NCBI RefSeq assembly: GCF_014199525.1
Contig: NZ_JACHNU010000002.1
Span: forward strand, 168,147-232,146
Reading direction: 5' to 3'
Length of the DNA stretch: 64,000 bases
DNA from: Conexibacter arvalis
Lineage (GTDB): Bacteria; Actinomycetota; Thermoleophilia; Solirubrobacterales; Solirubrobacteraceae
Shown here: positions 55,829-63,915 of the stretch, one piece after another
Layout of the letters: every line of letters starts with the position of its first letter
How positions within the stretch are numbered: position 1 is the stretch's first letter
Position numbers and translations under genes: made by a program
The notes under the pieces: model-generated
Told to the model about the DNA's origin: nothing
Seen by the model: the letters and a program-made list of their open reading frames with translations, nothing else
Databases searched by the model: none

Positions 55829-57136
55829 TCAGCCGCCCAGCCGCAGCCGGTGACCGCGCGCGATCCGGGCGGCGTCGGCCTCCGGCACGTCGGCCGCGGC
55901 CGCGAACTCGGGCCAGCGAGTGACCGCCGCGACCACCTCCGCGACGATCTCGGCCGCGCGGCCGCGGGCCATCGCCGCGCCGTCGGCGACCGCCCGCAGG
56001 TCGGCCGGCTCGAAGCCGTCGCGCTTGCCGTTGACGGTCATCTGGTGGCTGCCGACCCAGCGATGGCCCGGCTCCCACGCGTAGGTCAGGTCGAACGCCG
56101 GCGAGAGGCGCCAGCCGCCCGCGCGGTCCATCAGGAAGGCGATGTTCTTGACGTGGTCGTCCTGGTTGCGCGCGACGACGTTGAACGCCATCCGGCGGAA
56201 CTGCTCCTCGATCGCGGCCATCCCGAGGCCGAGCCGGCGGATCGCCTGCAGTGCCTGCTCGTAGGAGTGGGCGCCGGCGAGGTTGTAGTCGTGGTGGCCG
56301 AGCGCGCCGAGCGACTGCATGTGCAGCTTGCCGCCGTCCGGGAGCCGGTCGAAGCGGCGCGTCATGAAGTGGCGGCGGCCGTTCTCCTCCAGCAGCCGGC
56401 AGGGGCTCATCTCGATCCCGGCCGCCCGCGCCATCAGCGCGTAGGCGTATTCGATCGCGCCGTAGCCGAGCGGATCCTCGAGCCCCTTGTCGCCGCTGCC
56501 GGAGACGCCGTCGAACTTCAGCAGCCAATGCTCGAAGCCGTCGCCGGGATGGACCTGGCCGGAGCGCACGACGCCGCTCTCCGGGTTCCAGGCGATCACC
56601 GCCTTCGCGCGGGCGCCTCCTGCCGAGGTGCCGACGCGCAGGATGTCGGCGAGCGCATGCTCGCGGGCGGGCCCGTCGAGCGACCCGCTCAGCGCCTCGC
56701 GACGGCTCAGCACCTCGGCCGCGAGCGCGACGAGCGCGCCGACCTCGAGCTCCCGCTCGGCGCTGGCCGCCGGGCCGCGCGACGGCGCGAACTCGAGCGC
56801 GCCCATCCCCCGCGTGCCGACGTAGCAGAGCCGCTCGACCGCGTCGAAGCTCTCCGGCGCGCGCCCCTGGCGGGCGAGCCACGCGTCGATCAACGCGTTG
56901 CCGAAGCGGTCGGGCAGCGAGTCGGCCAGGAGCCCGGGCAGCCCGCGGAAGGCGTCGTGGGCGAGCGCGGGGAAGGCGTACGGCTCAGTCCGCAGCGGCA
57001 TCGCCAGCGGTGCCACCTCGATCCCGCTGCCCGCGAACTCGCGGTCGTACTGGAAGACGGCCGTCCCGCCGGGCGAATCGAGCGAGACGGCGCCGATCGC
57101 CCGCCCCCACAGCCGCACCTCCGCGAGGCTGCTCAA
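55829..57136 (-). CDS. hipA: HipA-family toxin kinase
   Basis: The 435-aa serine/threonine kinase is the toxin of a type II system; E. coli HipA phosphorylates glutamyl-tRNA synthetase. Motifs are intact: G-loop-like VGTSAGGARAKAVI, catalytic-lysine region LLKFDGVSG, HFMTRRFDR, the catalytic loop ARNQDDHVKNIAF, and the metal-binding SPAFDLTY. A TTG start at 57136 overlapping the hipB stop (TTGA) gives the SSLAEVRLWGR N-terminus. Its target may differ from that of E. coli HipA. Confidence 0.92.
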   Translation of the reverse strand: MSSLAEVRLWGRAIGAVSLDSPGGTAVFQYDREFAGSGIEVAPLAMPLRTEPYAFPALAHDAFRGLPGLLADSLPDRFGNALIDAWLARQGRAPESFDAVERLCYVGTRGMGALEFAPSRGPAASAERELEVGALVALAAEVLSRREALSGSLDGPAREHALADILRVGTSAGGARAKAVIAWNPESGVVRSGQVHPGDGFEHWLLKFDGVSGSGDKGLEDPLGYGAIEYAYALMARAAGIEMSPCRLLEENGRRHFMTRRFDRLPDGGKLHMQSLGALGHHDYNLAGAHSYEQALQAIRRLGLGMAAIEEQFRRMAFNVVARNQDDHVKNIAFLMDRAGGWRLSPAFDLTYAWEPGHRWVGSHQMTVNGKRDGFEPADLRAVADGAAMARGRAAEIVAEVVAAVTRWPEFAAAADVPEADAARIARGHRLRLGG

Positions 57137-57501
57137 GCGACGTTCCGGTCGTCCGGCTCGTCGCCCCACGTCCACGGCCGCGGCGGCTCGTCGCGACGGG
57201 CCGCGGCCCTGCCGGCGCGTCTGCGCCGTCTGCCGTGCAGCTTGAGCTGCTCGATCGGGCTGGGAAGCGGCTCCGGCACGAGCGCGTCGAGCCGGTCGAG
57301 CATGCCGAGCGCGCGCAGCACGCGCACGAGGTTGGAGAGCTTGCTCTCCTCGCCGGCCTCGATCCGCTCGATCGTCCGCTTCGACAGCCCCGCCTCGGTC
57401 GCGAGCTGCTGCTGGCTGACGTTGCGCTCCAGCCGCGTGCGCGCGAGGCGCGCGCCCAGCTCGCGCAGCACCGCCCGGTCGCTGCTGTCTCCCGAGATCA
57501 T
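57133..57501 (-). CDS. hipB: HipB-family antitoxin
   Basis: The 122-aa antitoxin carries a Cro/C1-type helix-turn-helix (NVSQQQLATEAGLSKRTIER), then a tail with an Arg-rich stretch ([15 protein letters not shown]) and WTWGDEPDDRN at the end. It should neutralise HipA and repress the operon. The ATG at 57501 is used; a GTG four codons upstream overlaps the AGGAG and is the alternative. It precedes hipA with a 4-nt overlap. Three operators lie upstream. Confidence 0.9.
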   Translation of the reverse strand: MISGDSSDRAVLRELGARLARTRLERNVSQQQLATEAGLSKRTIERIEAGEESKLSNLVRVLRALGMLDRLDALVPEPLPSPIEQLKLHGRRRRRAGRAAARRDEPPRPWTWGDEPDDRNVA

Positions 57502-57546
57502 GCTGTTCGCCACTCCTGTCGAATAGGCCGGGCTGCTGCCCCTGCA

Positions 57547-57650
57547 TCGTCAGATATGACGACTTTACCAGCCCAACCCACCCGACGGTACTACTCGTCA
57601 GCCGTGACGAATAGACGCGAATTCGCGAGACTACTCGTCAGATACTGCGA
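57547..57650. promoter_or_regulatory. Three HipB operators, TCGTCA-N4-TGACGA
   Basis: Perfect inverted repeats TCGTCA-GATA-TGACGA (57547-57562) and TCGTCA-GCCG-TGACGA (57595-57610), and an imperfect third copy TCGTCA-GATA-CTGCGA (57635-57650), lie upstream of hipB at spacings of 48 and 40 nt. The region is AT-richer than its surroundings and includes CGCGAATTCGCG (57617-57628). Cooperative HipA-HipB binding with looping is likely. Confidence 0.75.
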
Positions 57651-57668
57651 GTTACACGGCCGAGCTGG

Positions 57669-58223
57669 TCACTCGGCCGCGTCGGCGAGCGCGAGCAACG
57701 TCGTGACCGTTCTCCAGTTGCGCGCGGTCGCGGCGACGCCGAGCCGCCGCTCGCTCAGCGCCTGCGCGAGCTTCGAGCGGCCGAGCCCCTCCGGGGTCCA
57801 CAGGTACAGCTCGCGGCCGCGCAGCGCGAATCGCTCCGGCTCGTACGCGGCACGGTCGAGCTCCTCCAGCCGCCGCGGATCGCCCGCCTCCGCAAGGAAG
57901 AGGACGTGGTAGCGGGAGGGGTGGTCGGCGACGCCGGCGAAGGGATCGGCCGCGATCACCGCCGCCAGCTCGTCGCGCGTGCGGATCGTGACCAGCACGT
58001 CGAAGCCGAACGCCGCCGCGATCGCCCGCTCGATCCCCTCGCCGACCTCCGCGGCCGCGGCGTCGGGGTCGGCCGCCGTGAAGACGACGTTGCCGCTCTG
58101 CACGTAGGTTCTGACGGCGGTGTGGCCGAGGCCTTCGACCAGCTCGCGCAGCTGCGCCATCGGCACCTTCTTGCCGCCGCCGACGTTGATCCCTCTGAGG
58201 AGGGCGATCCGGCGGGCCGGCAT
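57669..58223 (-). CDS. DUF1697 family protein
   Basis: The 184-aa protein begins with the family hallmark RIALLRGINVGGGKKVPMAQL and has the VRTYVQSGNVVF motif, ending LWTPEGLGRSKLAQALSERR-like text with RNWRTVTTLLAL. The function is unknown; the fold is alpha/beta. It follows the 132-aa gene by only 4 nt and is surely co-transcribed with it. Confidence 0.9.
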   Translation of the reverse strand: MPARRIALLRGINVGGGKKVPMAQLRELVEGLGHTAVRTYVQSGNVVFTAADPDAAAAEVGEGIERAIAAAFGFDVLVTIRTRDELAAVIAADPFAGVADHPSRYHVLFLAEAGDPRRLEELDRAAYEPERFALRGRELYLWTPEGLGRSKLAQALSERRLGVAATARNWRTVTTLLALADAAE

Positions 58224-58227
58224 CGCG

Positions 58228-58626
58228 CTACTCCGCCTGCCGGCCCAGCAGCGCCGCGAAGCGCTCGACGCGCCGGCGCTCGTCGTCGGGCAGCGAGCCG
58301 TCGGTCTCGACCAGCAGCGTCATCGCTCCGCGGTCGCGCGCCCACGTCCGCACGCGGTCGCTGAAGCCGGAGCCGATCCAGATCAGCGGCAGCGCGCCGG
58401 CGTGCGCGATCACCGTCTCGTCCTGCTCGGCCGCCGTCGGCTCGCGGCGCACGACCGGGACGGTCGGCTGGCCGAGCCTGTGGGCGACGGTGTCGATCCC
58501 CGCCAGGCCGCTGCCGTCGACGAGCAGGGCGACGTCGGCGTCGCGGAGCAGATCGGCGGCCCAGCCGTCGGGCGCGCCCTCGAGCGCGGCGGGCACGCAG
58601 ACGAGGCGGAAGAGCGGAGCGTTCAT
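58228..58626 (-). CDS. Hypothetical protein, Rossmann-like
   Basis: The 132-aa product looks like a small alpha/beta domain (LFRLVCVPAALEGAPDGWAA, DVALLVDGSGLAGIDTVAHR, GALPLIWIGSGFSDRVRTW). No family is recognised. The ATG at 58626 follows a leaderless -10 TAGCTT (58639-58634) by 7 nt. It is the first gene of an operon with DUF1697. Confidence 0.7.
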   Translation of the reverse strand: MNAPLFRLVCVPAALEGAPDGWAADLLRDADVALLVDGSGLAGIDTVAHRLGQPTVPVVRREPTAAEQDETVIAHAGALPLIWIGSGFSDRVRTWARDRGAMTLLVETDGSLPDDERRRVERFAALLGRQAE

Positions 58627-58715
58627 GGCCGGGAAGCTACCGGCTGCGCGCGCCCGGGCGCCAGCCGCGCCGCGGGCGCCCGTCCGCCCCGCGGCGGAGG
58701 TCACGCCGCATCCGC

Positions 58716-59057
58716 CTACTTCTTCGCGTCGACCGCCCGCTGCAGCTGCTGCTTGTTCATGTTCGAGCGGCCCTCGACGCCGAGCTTTCTCGCCTCGTTG
58801 TAGAGCTGCTCGCGCGTCCGTCCGCGCGGTCGTCTCGTGCCGGAGCGCAGGCCGCCGCGCCGGCCGGAGGAGATGTCTCTTCTGGAGCTGCGCGACGCAC
58901 GTCTCGACTCGCCGCTGCGGGCCCGCTCCTTGTTGACCGTGCGCGCGGCGATCTCCTCGGCGCGCGACTCGCTGCGGCCCTGTCTCTGCTCGGATTCCTT
59001 CACGTGCTCGTACTGGCGAGCGCGCTTCGTTCCCTTTCTCACGCCTCTCGGGGGCAT
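58716..59057 (-). CDS. Small basic protein with plasmid-stabilisation-like and Rho-N-like parts
   Basis: The 113-aa protein is strongly charged. The N-terminal half (KRARQYEHVKESEQRQGRSE, AEEIAARTVNKERARSGES) matches small proteins annotated as plasmid stabilisation proteins in high-GC bacteria; the C-terminus (TREQLYNEARKLGVEGRSNM then NKQQLQRAV) is a Rho N-terminal/SAP-like helix-extended-helix motif that binds nucleic acid. It is probably nucleoid- or RNA-associated. No plasmid context is present. Confidence 0.78.
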   Translation of the reverse strand: MPPRGVRKGTKRARQYEHVKESEQRQGRSESRAEEIAARTVNKERARSGESRRASRSSRRDISSGRRGGLRSGTRRPRGRTREQLYNEARKLGVEGRSNMNKQQLQRAVDAKK

Positions 59058-59141
59058 CCGCTCTTCACCTCGCTCGGGTCGCGTGGACTGGACGGTCTGC
59101 CCGAACCACTACCCCGCGCACCGCGGCGCATGCGCGCCGCG

Positions 59142-59831
59142 TCAGCCCTCGACGCCGGTCGCCCCGTGGGCGGCGCCGACCGGCTTGGACTCGGGCGATC
59201 CACGCTGGCGCAGGTAGATCGCCAGCACGACCATCGAGCCGACGGCGAGGAACTCCGACTGCCAGTTCTGCAGCGTGCGATCCCAGAAGTCGGAGCTGCC
59301 GAGGTACTGGAGCCAGCTCAGCCCGTCCTCGCGGTTGCCGAACTGGGAGGCGTTGTAGGCGGCGACGCCGGCGATCGACTGGCCCAGCCACGACAGCAGC
59401 CAGATCGTCCCCATCGCGATCAGCAGCGAGTTGGAGTAGATGCGCGTGCGCAGGCCGCCGACGCGCGCCCAGCGCGGCGAGTCCTCGCGCGCGTGCGCCC
59501 CGACCAGCTGGTCGCGGTCGGACTCGGTCCCCGCCTTGTGCAGCTCCTTCGACTCCGGCGAGCCGCGCTGCAGCAGCCAGACCGTGCCGAGGATGAAGAG
59601 CGTGAACTGGAGGTACTCCGACTGCCAGTTCTCGAGCACGTCGACGGCGAACGACGAGGAGGTGACGTAGCGCCACAGGGAGATCGGCTCGCTGTTTGCG
59701 GCGAGCTGCTCGTGGTTGAAGGCGCTGTGGCCGACGAGCGCCTGCCCGACGAGCGCGCCGAGGAAGATCGCGCCGAAGCCGATCGCGAGGCCGTTGTCGC
59801 GCAGGAATCTCCGCATCCCGCCCCCGCTCAT
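59142..59831 (-). CDS. DUF6766-type membrane protein with an internal duplication
   Basis: The 229-aa membrane protein has four hydrophobic helices in two repeated halves. Each half has a helix, a loop with a W/F and NWQSE-(Y/F)-L, another helix, then LxQRGSPESK (about residues 69-94 and 191-217). Such proteins are widespread in soil bacteria, but their role is unknown. The ATG overlaps the stop of the 27-aa peptide gene (ATGA). A second ATG at 59816 is a possible start. Confidence 0.8.
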   Translation of the reverse strand: MSGGGMRRFLRDNGLAIGFGAIFLGALVGQALVGHSAFNHEQLAANSEPISLWRYVTSSSFAVDVLENWQSEYLQFTLFILGTVWLLQRGSPESKELHKAGTESDRDQLVGAHAREDSPRWARVGGLRTRIYSNSLLIAMGTIWLLSWLGQSIAGVAAYNASQFGNREDGLSWLQYLGSSDFWDRTLQNWQSEFLAVGSMVVLAIYLRQRGSPESKPVGAAHGATGVEG

Positions 59832-59911
59832 CGCGCCAGCAGCCCGATCGCGATGAAGTACGCCAGGCCGCCGAAGATCATCGCGACGTAGATGGCGAAG
59901 ATCGCGCGCAT
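59828..59911 (-). CDS. 27-aa membrane peptide
   Basis: A 27-codon frame (MRAIFAIYVAMIFGGLAYF then IAIGLLAR) encodes one transmembrane helix. Its ATG shares the final A of the upstream TGA (TGATG), and its own TGA overlaps the downstream ATG (ATGA). This tight coupling on both sides argues strongly for a translated gene that automated annotation would miss. Confidence 0.65.
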   Translation of the reverse strand: MRAIFAIYVAMIFGGLAYFIAIGLLAR

Positions 59912-60321
59912 CAGGCCTCCGCCTCGCACGTCGCCGGATGGGAGCGCGGGTCGCCGTCCTCGAAGCGGCAGCCGACCGCCGACAGCCGCCAGCCGTCGGG
60001 GCCCTCGTCGAGGAAGGCGACCTCGCCGTCGCGCAGCGCGACCTGCGCGGCGGTGATCGCGACCTGGACGCGCTCGACTCCGCCCTCGCCCAGCTCGAGC
60101 TCGCCGACGGCCTGCGGGCACGGCGCTCTCTCCTGCTGGACGAGCGACGAGCGGGTGGCGCTCGCGAGCTGGGCGCAGGCGAGCGCGCCGTCGCCGGCGG
60201 CGGCCGCCGCGTAGAACCGCTCCGTGACCGCGCGGGCGTCGTCGCGCGCCGCGCCCTGGCCGCAGCCGGCGGCGGCGACCGCGAGCGCCGCGGCGGTCAT
60301 CGCGATGACGAGCCGTTGCAT
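59911..60321 (-). CDS. Small lipoprotein, SnoaL/NTF2-like
   Basis: The 136-aa product has a signal peptide with lipobox AAAGC. The mature text DDARAVTERFYAAAAAGDGA and CAQLASATRSSLVQ is typical of small NTF2-like lipoproteins in actinobacteria; four further cysteines (CAQL, CPQAV, GCRFED, ATCEAEA) could form disulfides. First gene of a three-gene coupled operon with the 27-aa peptide and the DUF6766-type protein. Confidence 0.78.
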   Translation of the reverse strand: MQRLVIAMTAAALAVAAAGCGQGAARDDARAVTERFYAAAAAGDGALACAQLASATRSSLVQQERAPCPQAVGELELGEGGVERVQVAITAAQVALRDGEVAFLDEGPDGWRLSAVGCRFEDGDPRSHPATCEAEA

Positions 60322-60414
60322 GGCCGTCTCGTACCCCGGAGCCGAGCGCGGCTCACGTCGCCGGAGCGGACGCGACGCCCGCCCCGCGCCGGCGGCGCGG
60401 CCGACTCCGCCGCG

Positions 60415-60936
60415 CTACCCCTGCGCCGCCCGTCCGCTGCGGCCGCCGATTGCGGCCTCGTCGTCGCTTCCGCGCGGCGGCAGCTCGCCCTCGGGGATCG
60501 GCTCCCGCCCCTCCGCGAGCGCCTTCAGCCGCCGCAGCGACTCGGCGTTGCGCAGCCGCACGAGCGGGTCGGTGAGCGGGTTCAGGAAGATCCGGCTGCG
60601 CATGTCGGCCGGGTGCTCGTCCAGCGCGACACGCGTGCCGGAGGCGCCGCGCGGCTCCATCCGCAGCAGCACGTGGGCGCGCGTCAGCGGCCGCGCCTTC
60701 ACGAGCAGTCTCAACCTGTGCGGCGGGACGCTCTCGACGACCTCGGAGTGATCGGCGAGCGTCAGCGGCCCGACGCCGACGCGATGGTCGAATGCGCTCC
60801 CCGGCGCGGGCCAGCCGGCGTCGGCGCGCCGAATCGCGCGCGAGCCGACGACCCAGCGCGCGAACGAGCGCGGGTCGGCGAGGACCGCGAAGACCGCCTC
60901 CGGCGGGGCGTCGACCTCGATCTCGTTGTGCGCCAT
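60415..60936 (-). CDS. SRPBCC (START-like) family protein
   Basis: The 173-aa protein opens EIEVDAPPEAVFAVLADPRSFARWV, cut here to the hallmark VDAPPEAVFAVLADP, and belongs to the polyketide cyclase/dehydratase-like SRPBCC superfamily, which binds hydrophobic ligands. A charged tail (EGREPIPEGELPPRG) follows the domain. The gene is divergent from the phytoene-dehydrogenase-like gene with 83 nt between starts, so they may serve one lipid or isoprenoid pathway. Confidence 0.85.
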   Translation of the reverse strand: MAHNEIEVDAPPEAVFAVLADPRSFARWVVGSRAIRRADAGWPAPGSAFDHRVGVGPLTLADHSEVVESVPPHRLRLLVKARPLTRAHVLLRMEPRGASGTRVALDEHPADMRSRIFLNPLTDPLVRLRNAESLRRLKALAEGREPIPEGELPPRGSDDEAAIGGRSGRAAQG

Positions 60937-61019
60937 GGCGGCGCCCTGCCCCGCGCGGTCCGCGGCGAATCGGCGAGGGTCCGCCGTTTGACGCCGGCCG
61001 CGCCGGGCACGGTCTCGCC

Positions 61020-62543
61020 GTGAGCAGACGAGTCCTCGTGCTCGGCGCCGGCCACAACGGCCTCGTCGCCGCGATCCACCTCGCCGAGCACGGACTCGAC
61101 GTCACCGTGCTGGAGCACGCGCCGCGGCCGGGCGGCGCCTCCTCCTCGACCGCGGCGACGCTGCCCGGCTTCGTCCACGACCATTGCGCGGCGTTCGTGC
61201 CGATGAGCGCGGTCTCGCCGGCGCTGACCGAGCTGGAGCTGGAGCGCGAGGGGCTGCGGTGGGTCGTCCCGCCGCTCGTGCTGGCCCACCCGTTCGAGGA
61301 CGGCAGCGCGATCGCGCTCCACCGCGACGTCGGCGCGACGGTCGCCTCGCTCGGCCGCGCCGGCGCCGGCTGGGAGGCGGCGATGGAGAGGCTGCTGCCG
61401 CTCGTCGGCCCGCTCACCCGCAGCATCCTGTCGCCGATCCCTCCCGGCCCGTCGGCGCTGCGGCTCGCCGCCGGGCTCGGGCGCGACCTGCCGGAGTGGA
61501 CGCGGCGGATGCTCGGCTCGGTCGAGGCGCTCGGGCTCGACCTGTTCGACGGCGACCGACGCGCGACCGCATGGCTGGCGGGCTCCGCGCAGCACTCCGG
61601 CCTGCCGCCGTCGACGACCGTCAGCGGCGCCTTCGGCTTCCTGCTGCAGCTGATCGGGCACAGCCACGGCTGGCCGTTCCCGCGCGGCGGGATGGGCGAG
61701 CTGGCCGGCGCGCTCCTCGCCCGCGCCGAGCGCGCCGGGGCGCGGATCCGCTGCGGCGCGACGGTGGCGCGGATCGAGACGCGGCGCGGCCGCGTCGCCG
61801 GCGTCCTGCTGGCGAGCGGCGAGCGGATCGCCGCCGACGCCGTCCTCTCGACGGTCAGCGCGGGCGTACTCGTGCGGCTGCTGCCGGACGGGGCGCTGCC
61901 GACCCGGCTCGACCGCCAGCTGCGGCGCTGGCGCTACGGCACCGGCGCCTTCAAGCTCGACTACGCGCTGTCGGCGCCGGTGCCGTGGGCGGCGGAGGAA
62001 CCGCGCGGCGCCGCCGTCGTGCACGTCGGCGGGGAGCTGGCGGCGCTGAGCGCCGCCGCGCAGGCGGCCAGCCGCGGCGAGGTCCCGGAGCGGCCGGCGC
62101 TGGTCGTCGGCCAGCAGACGCTGTTCGACGACACGCGCGCGCCGGCCGGGCGCCACACGCTCTACGTCTACGGCCACGTGCCGGCCGCGCGGCCGGAGGT
62201 CTCCGACGAGGAGCTGGCCGGGCGGTTCGAGGCGCAGCTGGAGCGGTTCGCGCCCGGCTTCCGCGACGTCGTGCTGGCGCGGGCGATCCGCTCGACCGAG
62301 CAGAGCGAGCGCGAGAACCCCAGCCTCGTCGGCGGCGACCTCGCCGGCGGCTCCTACGAGCTCGACCAGCAGATGATCTTCCGCCCGGCGCTGCGGCTGA
62401 TGCGCTACCGGGCGCCGCTGCGCGGCCTCTACGTCGGCGGCGCCTCGACCCATCCTGGCGGCGCCGTCCACGGGATCAGCGGCCGCGCCGCCGCCCGCGC
62501 GCTGCTGGCCGATCTGCGCCTGCGGCCGTGGCGGACGCGCTGA
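61020..62543 (+). CDS. Phytoene dehydrogenase-like FAD-dependent oxidoreductase
   Basis: The 507-aa flavoprotein starts with the dinucleotide-binding RVLVLGAGHNGLVAAIHLAE (GxGxxG) followed by VTVLEHAPRPGGASSS, and ends with YVGGASTHPGGAVHGISG, all typical of carotenoid desaturase/retinol saturase-like enzymes. The GTG at 61020 starts directly before the FAD motif. No carotenoid synthesis gene is near, so the substrate is open. Confidence 0.88.
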   Translation: MSRRVLVLGAGHNGLVAAIHLAEHGLDVTVLEHAPRPGGASSSTAATLPGFVHDHCAAFVPMSAVSPALTELELEREGLRWVVPPLVLAHPFEDGSAIALHRDVGATVASLGRAGAGWEAAMERLLPLVGPLTRSILSPIPPGPSALRLAAGLGRDLPEWTRRMLGSVEALGLDLFDGDRRATAWLAGSAQHSGLPPSTTVSGAFGFLLQLIGHSHGWPFPRGGMGELAGALLARAERAGARIRCGATVARIETRRGRVAGVLLASGERIAADAVLSTVSAGVLVRLLPDGALPTRLDRQLRRWRYGTGAFKLDYALSAPVPWAAEEPRGAAVVHVGGELAALSAAAQAASRGEVPERPALVVGQQTLFDDTRAPAGRHTLYVYGHVPAARPEVSDEELAGRFEAQLERFAPGFRDVVLARAIRSTEQSERENPSLVGGDLAGGSYELDQQMIFRPALRLMRYRAPLRGLYVGGASTHPGGAVHGISGRAAARALLADLRLRPWRTR

Positions 62544-62576
62544 GGCGCCGCATGCGTCGCCCCCGCCTGCTGCGGG

Positions 62577-62695
62577 CGCCGTTCGCGGCGCGGCGCCGAC
62601 CGCCGTGCGCCGGGGCGCCGTTCGCCGCGCGGGGCGGCGCCGACCGCGGTGCGCCGGGGCGCCGTTCGCCGGCGGGGCGGCGCCGACCGCGGCCG
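62577..62695. repeat. GC-rich tandem repeats between convergent genes
   Basis: About three units of 40-45 nt, each containing GGCGCCGTTCGC and GGCGCCGACCGC, fill the spacer. No gene is supported. Confidence 0.65.
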
Positions 62696-62706
62696 GGTCG
62701 CGTCGG

Positions 62707-63372
62707 CTACCGCGCGAGCGCCTCGTCGAGCCGGACGGCCAGCTCGGCGGCGTCGTCGCAGACGAACGCCGCGCCGGCGTCGCGCAGCTCGTCCGCCGCG
62801 AAGCCGCCGCTGAGCAGCCCGATCGCCGGGATGTCGATCCGCGCGGCGGCGTGGCAGTCCCAGACGCTGTCGCCGACCAGCAGCGCGGGGCCGCGGCCGG
62901 CTCTCTCCAGCGCGACCTCCAGCAGCTCCGGCGCCGGCTTCGTCTCCTCGACGTCGGCCGAGGTCGTCCAGCCGTCGAGCAGATCGGAGGCGTCGAGCAG
63001 CTCGAGGTAGCGGTCGAGCTCCTCGGCCTTGCCGGAGCTGGCGAGGACGACCGTCAGGTCGCGCCGCTTCAGCGCCTCGATCAGCTCGCGCCCGCCCGGC
63101 AGCACTCTCGCCTCGTCGATCAGCTCGCCGTAGCGTTCGGTGTGGGCGTCGCGGATCGCGTCGCCGCAGGCCGACTCGACCTCCTCGCCGGCGACGTGGG
63201 CGACGTACTTGTCGCCGCCCATCCCGACGGCGCGGTGCAGTCGCGCCGCCGGCAGCTCGAGGCCGGCGGCGGCGCGGAAGGCCCGTTGCCACGCGATCGC
63301 GTGCAGGTAGTTGGTGTCGACGAGCGTGCCGTCGACGTCGAGCAGCACGGCGCGGATCGGGGTGGCGTCCAT
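62707..63372 (-). CDS. HAD-superfamily phosphatase (phosphoglycolate phosphatase/beta-phosphoglucomutase-like)
   Basis: The 221-aa hydrolase has motif I LLDVDGTLVDT, motif II VVLASSG, a motif III lysine in EETKPAPEL and motif IV VGDSVWD, with a cap domain after motif I. The substrate is not defined. A GTTG-N15-GGGAAG element sits 10 nt before the ATG, mirroring the SigF-type promoter of the divergent gene. Confidence 0.9.
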   Translation of the reverse strand: MDATPIRAVLLDVDGTLVDTNYLHAIAWQRAFRAAAGLELPAARLHRAVGMGGDKYVAHVAGEEVESACGDAIRDAHTERYGELIDEARVLPGGRELIEALKRRDLTVVLASSGKAEELDRYLELLDASDLLDGWTTSADVEETKPAPELLEVALERAGRGPALLVGDSVWDCHAAARIDIPAIGLLSGGFAADELRDAGAAFVCDDAAELAVRLDEALAR

Positions 63373-63382
63373 GCGCTTGGAG

Positions 63383-63407
63383 CTTCCCCGCGCCCCTTGC
63401 ACCCAAC
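63383..63407 (-). promoter_or_regulatory. Possible SigF-type promoter GTTG-N15-GGGAAG
   Basis: On the minus strand GTTG (63407-63404) is 15 bp from GGGAAG (63388-63383), 10 nt before the HAD gene ATG. The -10 departs from GGGTA at one base. Confidence 0.35.
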
Positions 63408-63473
63408 CGCCCGACGCGCTCGCGGGCCGGTCGACCCGTCGCGGCCGGCGTCGCACCGGCCTCCGGCGCGACG

Positions 63474-63498
63474 GTTGGCGCCGCCGCCGTCCGGGTAG
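63474..63498 (+). promoter_or_regulatory. SigF-type promoter GTTG-N15-GGGTAG
   Basis: GTTG (63474-63477) and GGGTAG (63493-63498) are 15 bp apart and end 9 nt before the ATG at 63508, the same geometry as at 3604 and 8531. Confidence 0.55.
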
Positions 63499-63507
63499 CC
63501 GAGGGCC

Positions 63508-63915
63508 ATGCGACTGCTCGTCCTCGTCGAGGAGGCGATCTCCGCGGAGCTGCTGCGCAGCGTCACGAGCGACCTGGCGCCGGACGCGGAGGTGCTCGTC
63601 GTCGCGCCGGCGACGACGCGATCGCCGCTGCGCTTCTGGGTCTCCGACGTCGACCGCGCGATCGAGCACGCAGAGCGCACCGAGGTCGAGACGGTCGAGC
63701 GGCTGACCGAGGCCGGCATCGACGCCTCCGGCGAGGTCGGAGACAGCGAGCCGCTCGTCGCCGTCCAGGACGCGCTGGCGACCTTCCCGGCCGACCGCAT
63801 CGTGATCGTCGGCCATCCGGAGGGCCGACGCGACTACCGCGAGGACGGCGGCCTCGCCGCCGAGGTGCGCGAGCGCTTCGGCATCCCCGTCGACGTCGGC
63901 ACCGTCGCCGGCTGA
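63508..63915 (+). CDS. Universal-stress-like small protein
   Basis: The 135-aa protein has an alpha/beta pattern like universal stress proteins: first strand MRLLVLVEEAISAELL, DAEVLVVAPATTRSPL, and DRIVIVGHPEGRRDYRED. The nucleotide-binding GxxG motif is not clear, so it may be a non-ATP-binding variant. Its SigF-type promoter fits a stress role. The window ends 85 nt after its stop, with no further gene. Confidence 0.65.
   Translation: MRLLVLVEEAISAELLRSVTSDLAPDAEVLVVAPATTRSPLRFWVSDVDRAIEHAERTEVETVERLTEAGIDASGEVGDSEPLVAVQDALATFPADRIVIVGHPEGRRDYREDGGLAAEVRERFGIPVDVGTVAG

Noticed and set aside
60987-61011. GTTT-N15-GGGCAC ahead of the phytoene-dehydrogenase-like gene as a SigF promoter
   Set aside because: The -10 lacks the TA of GGGTA, and the match is expected by chance in such GC-rich sequence.
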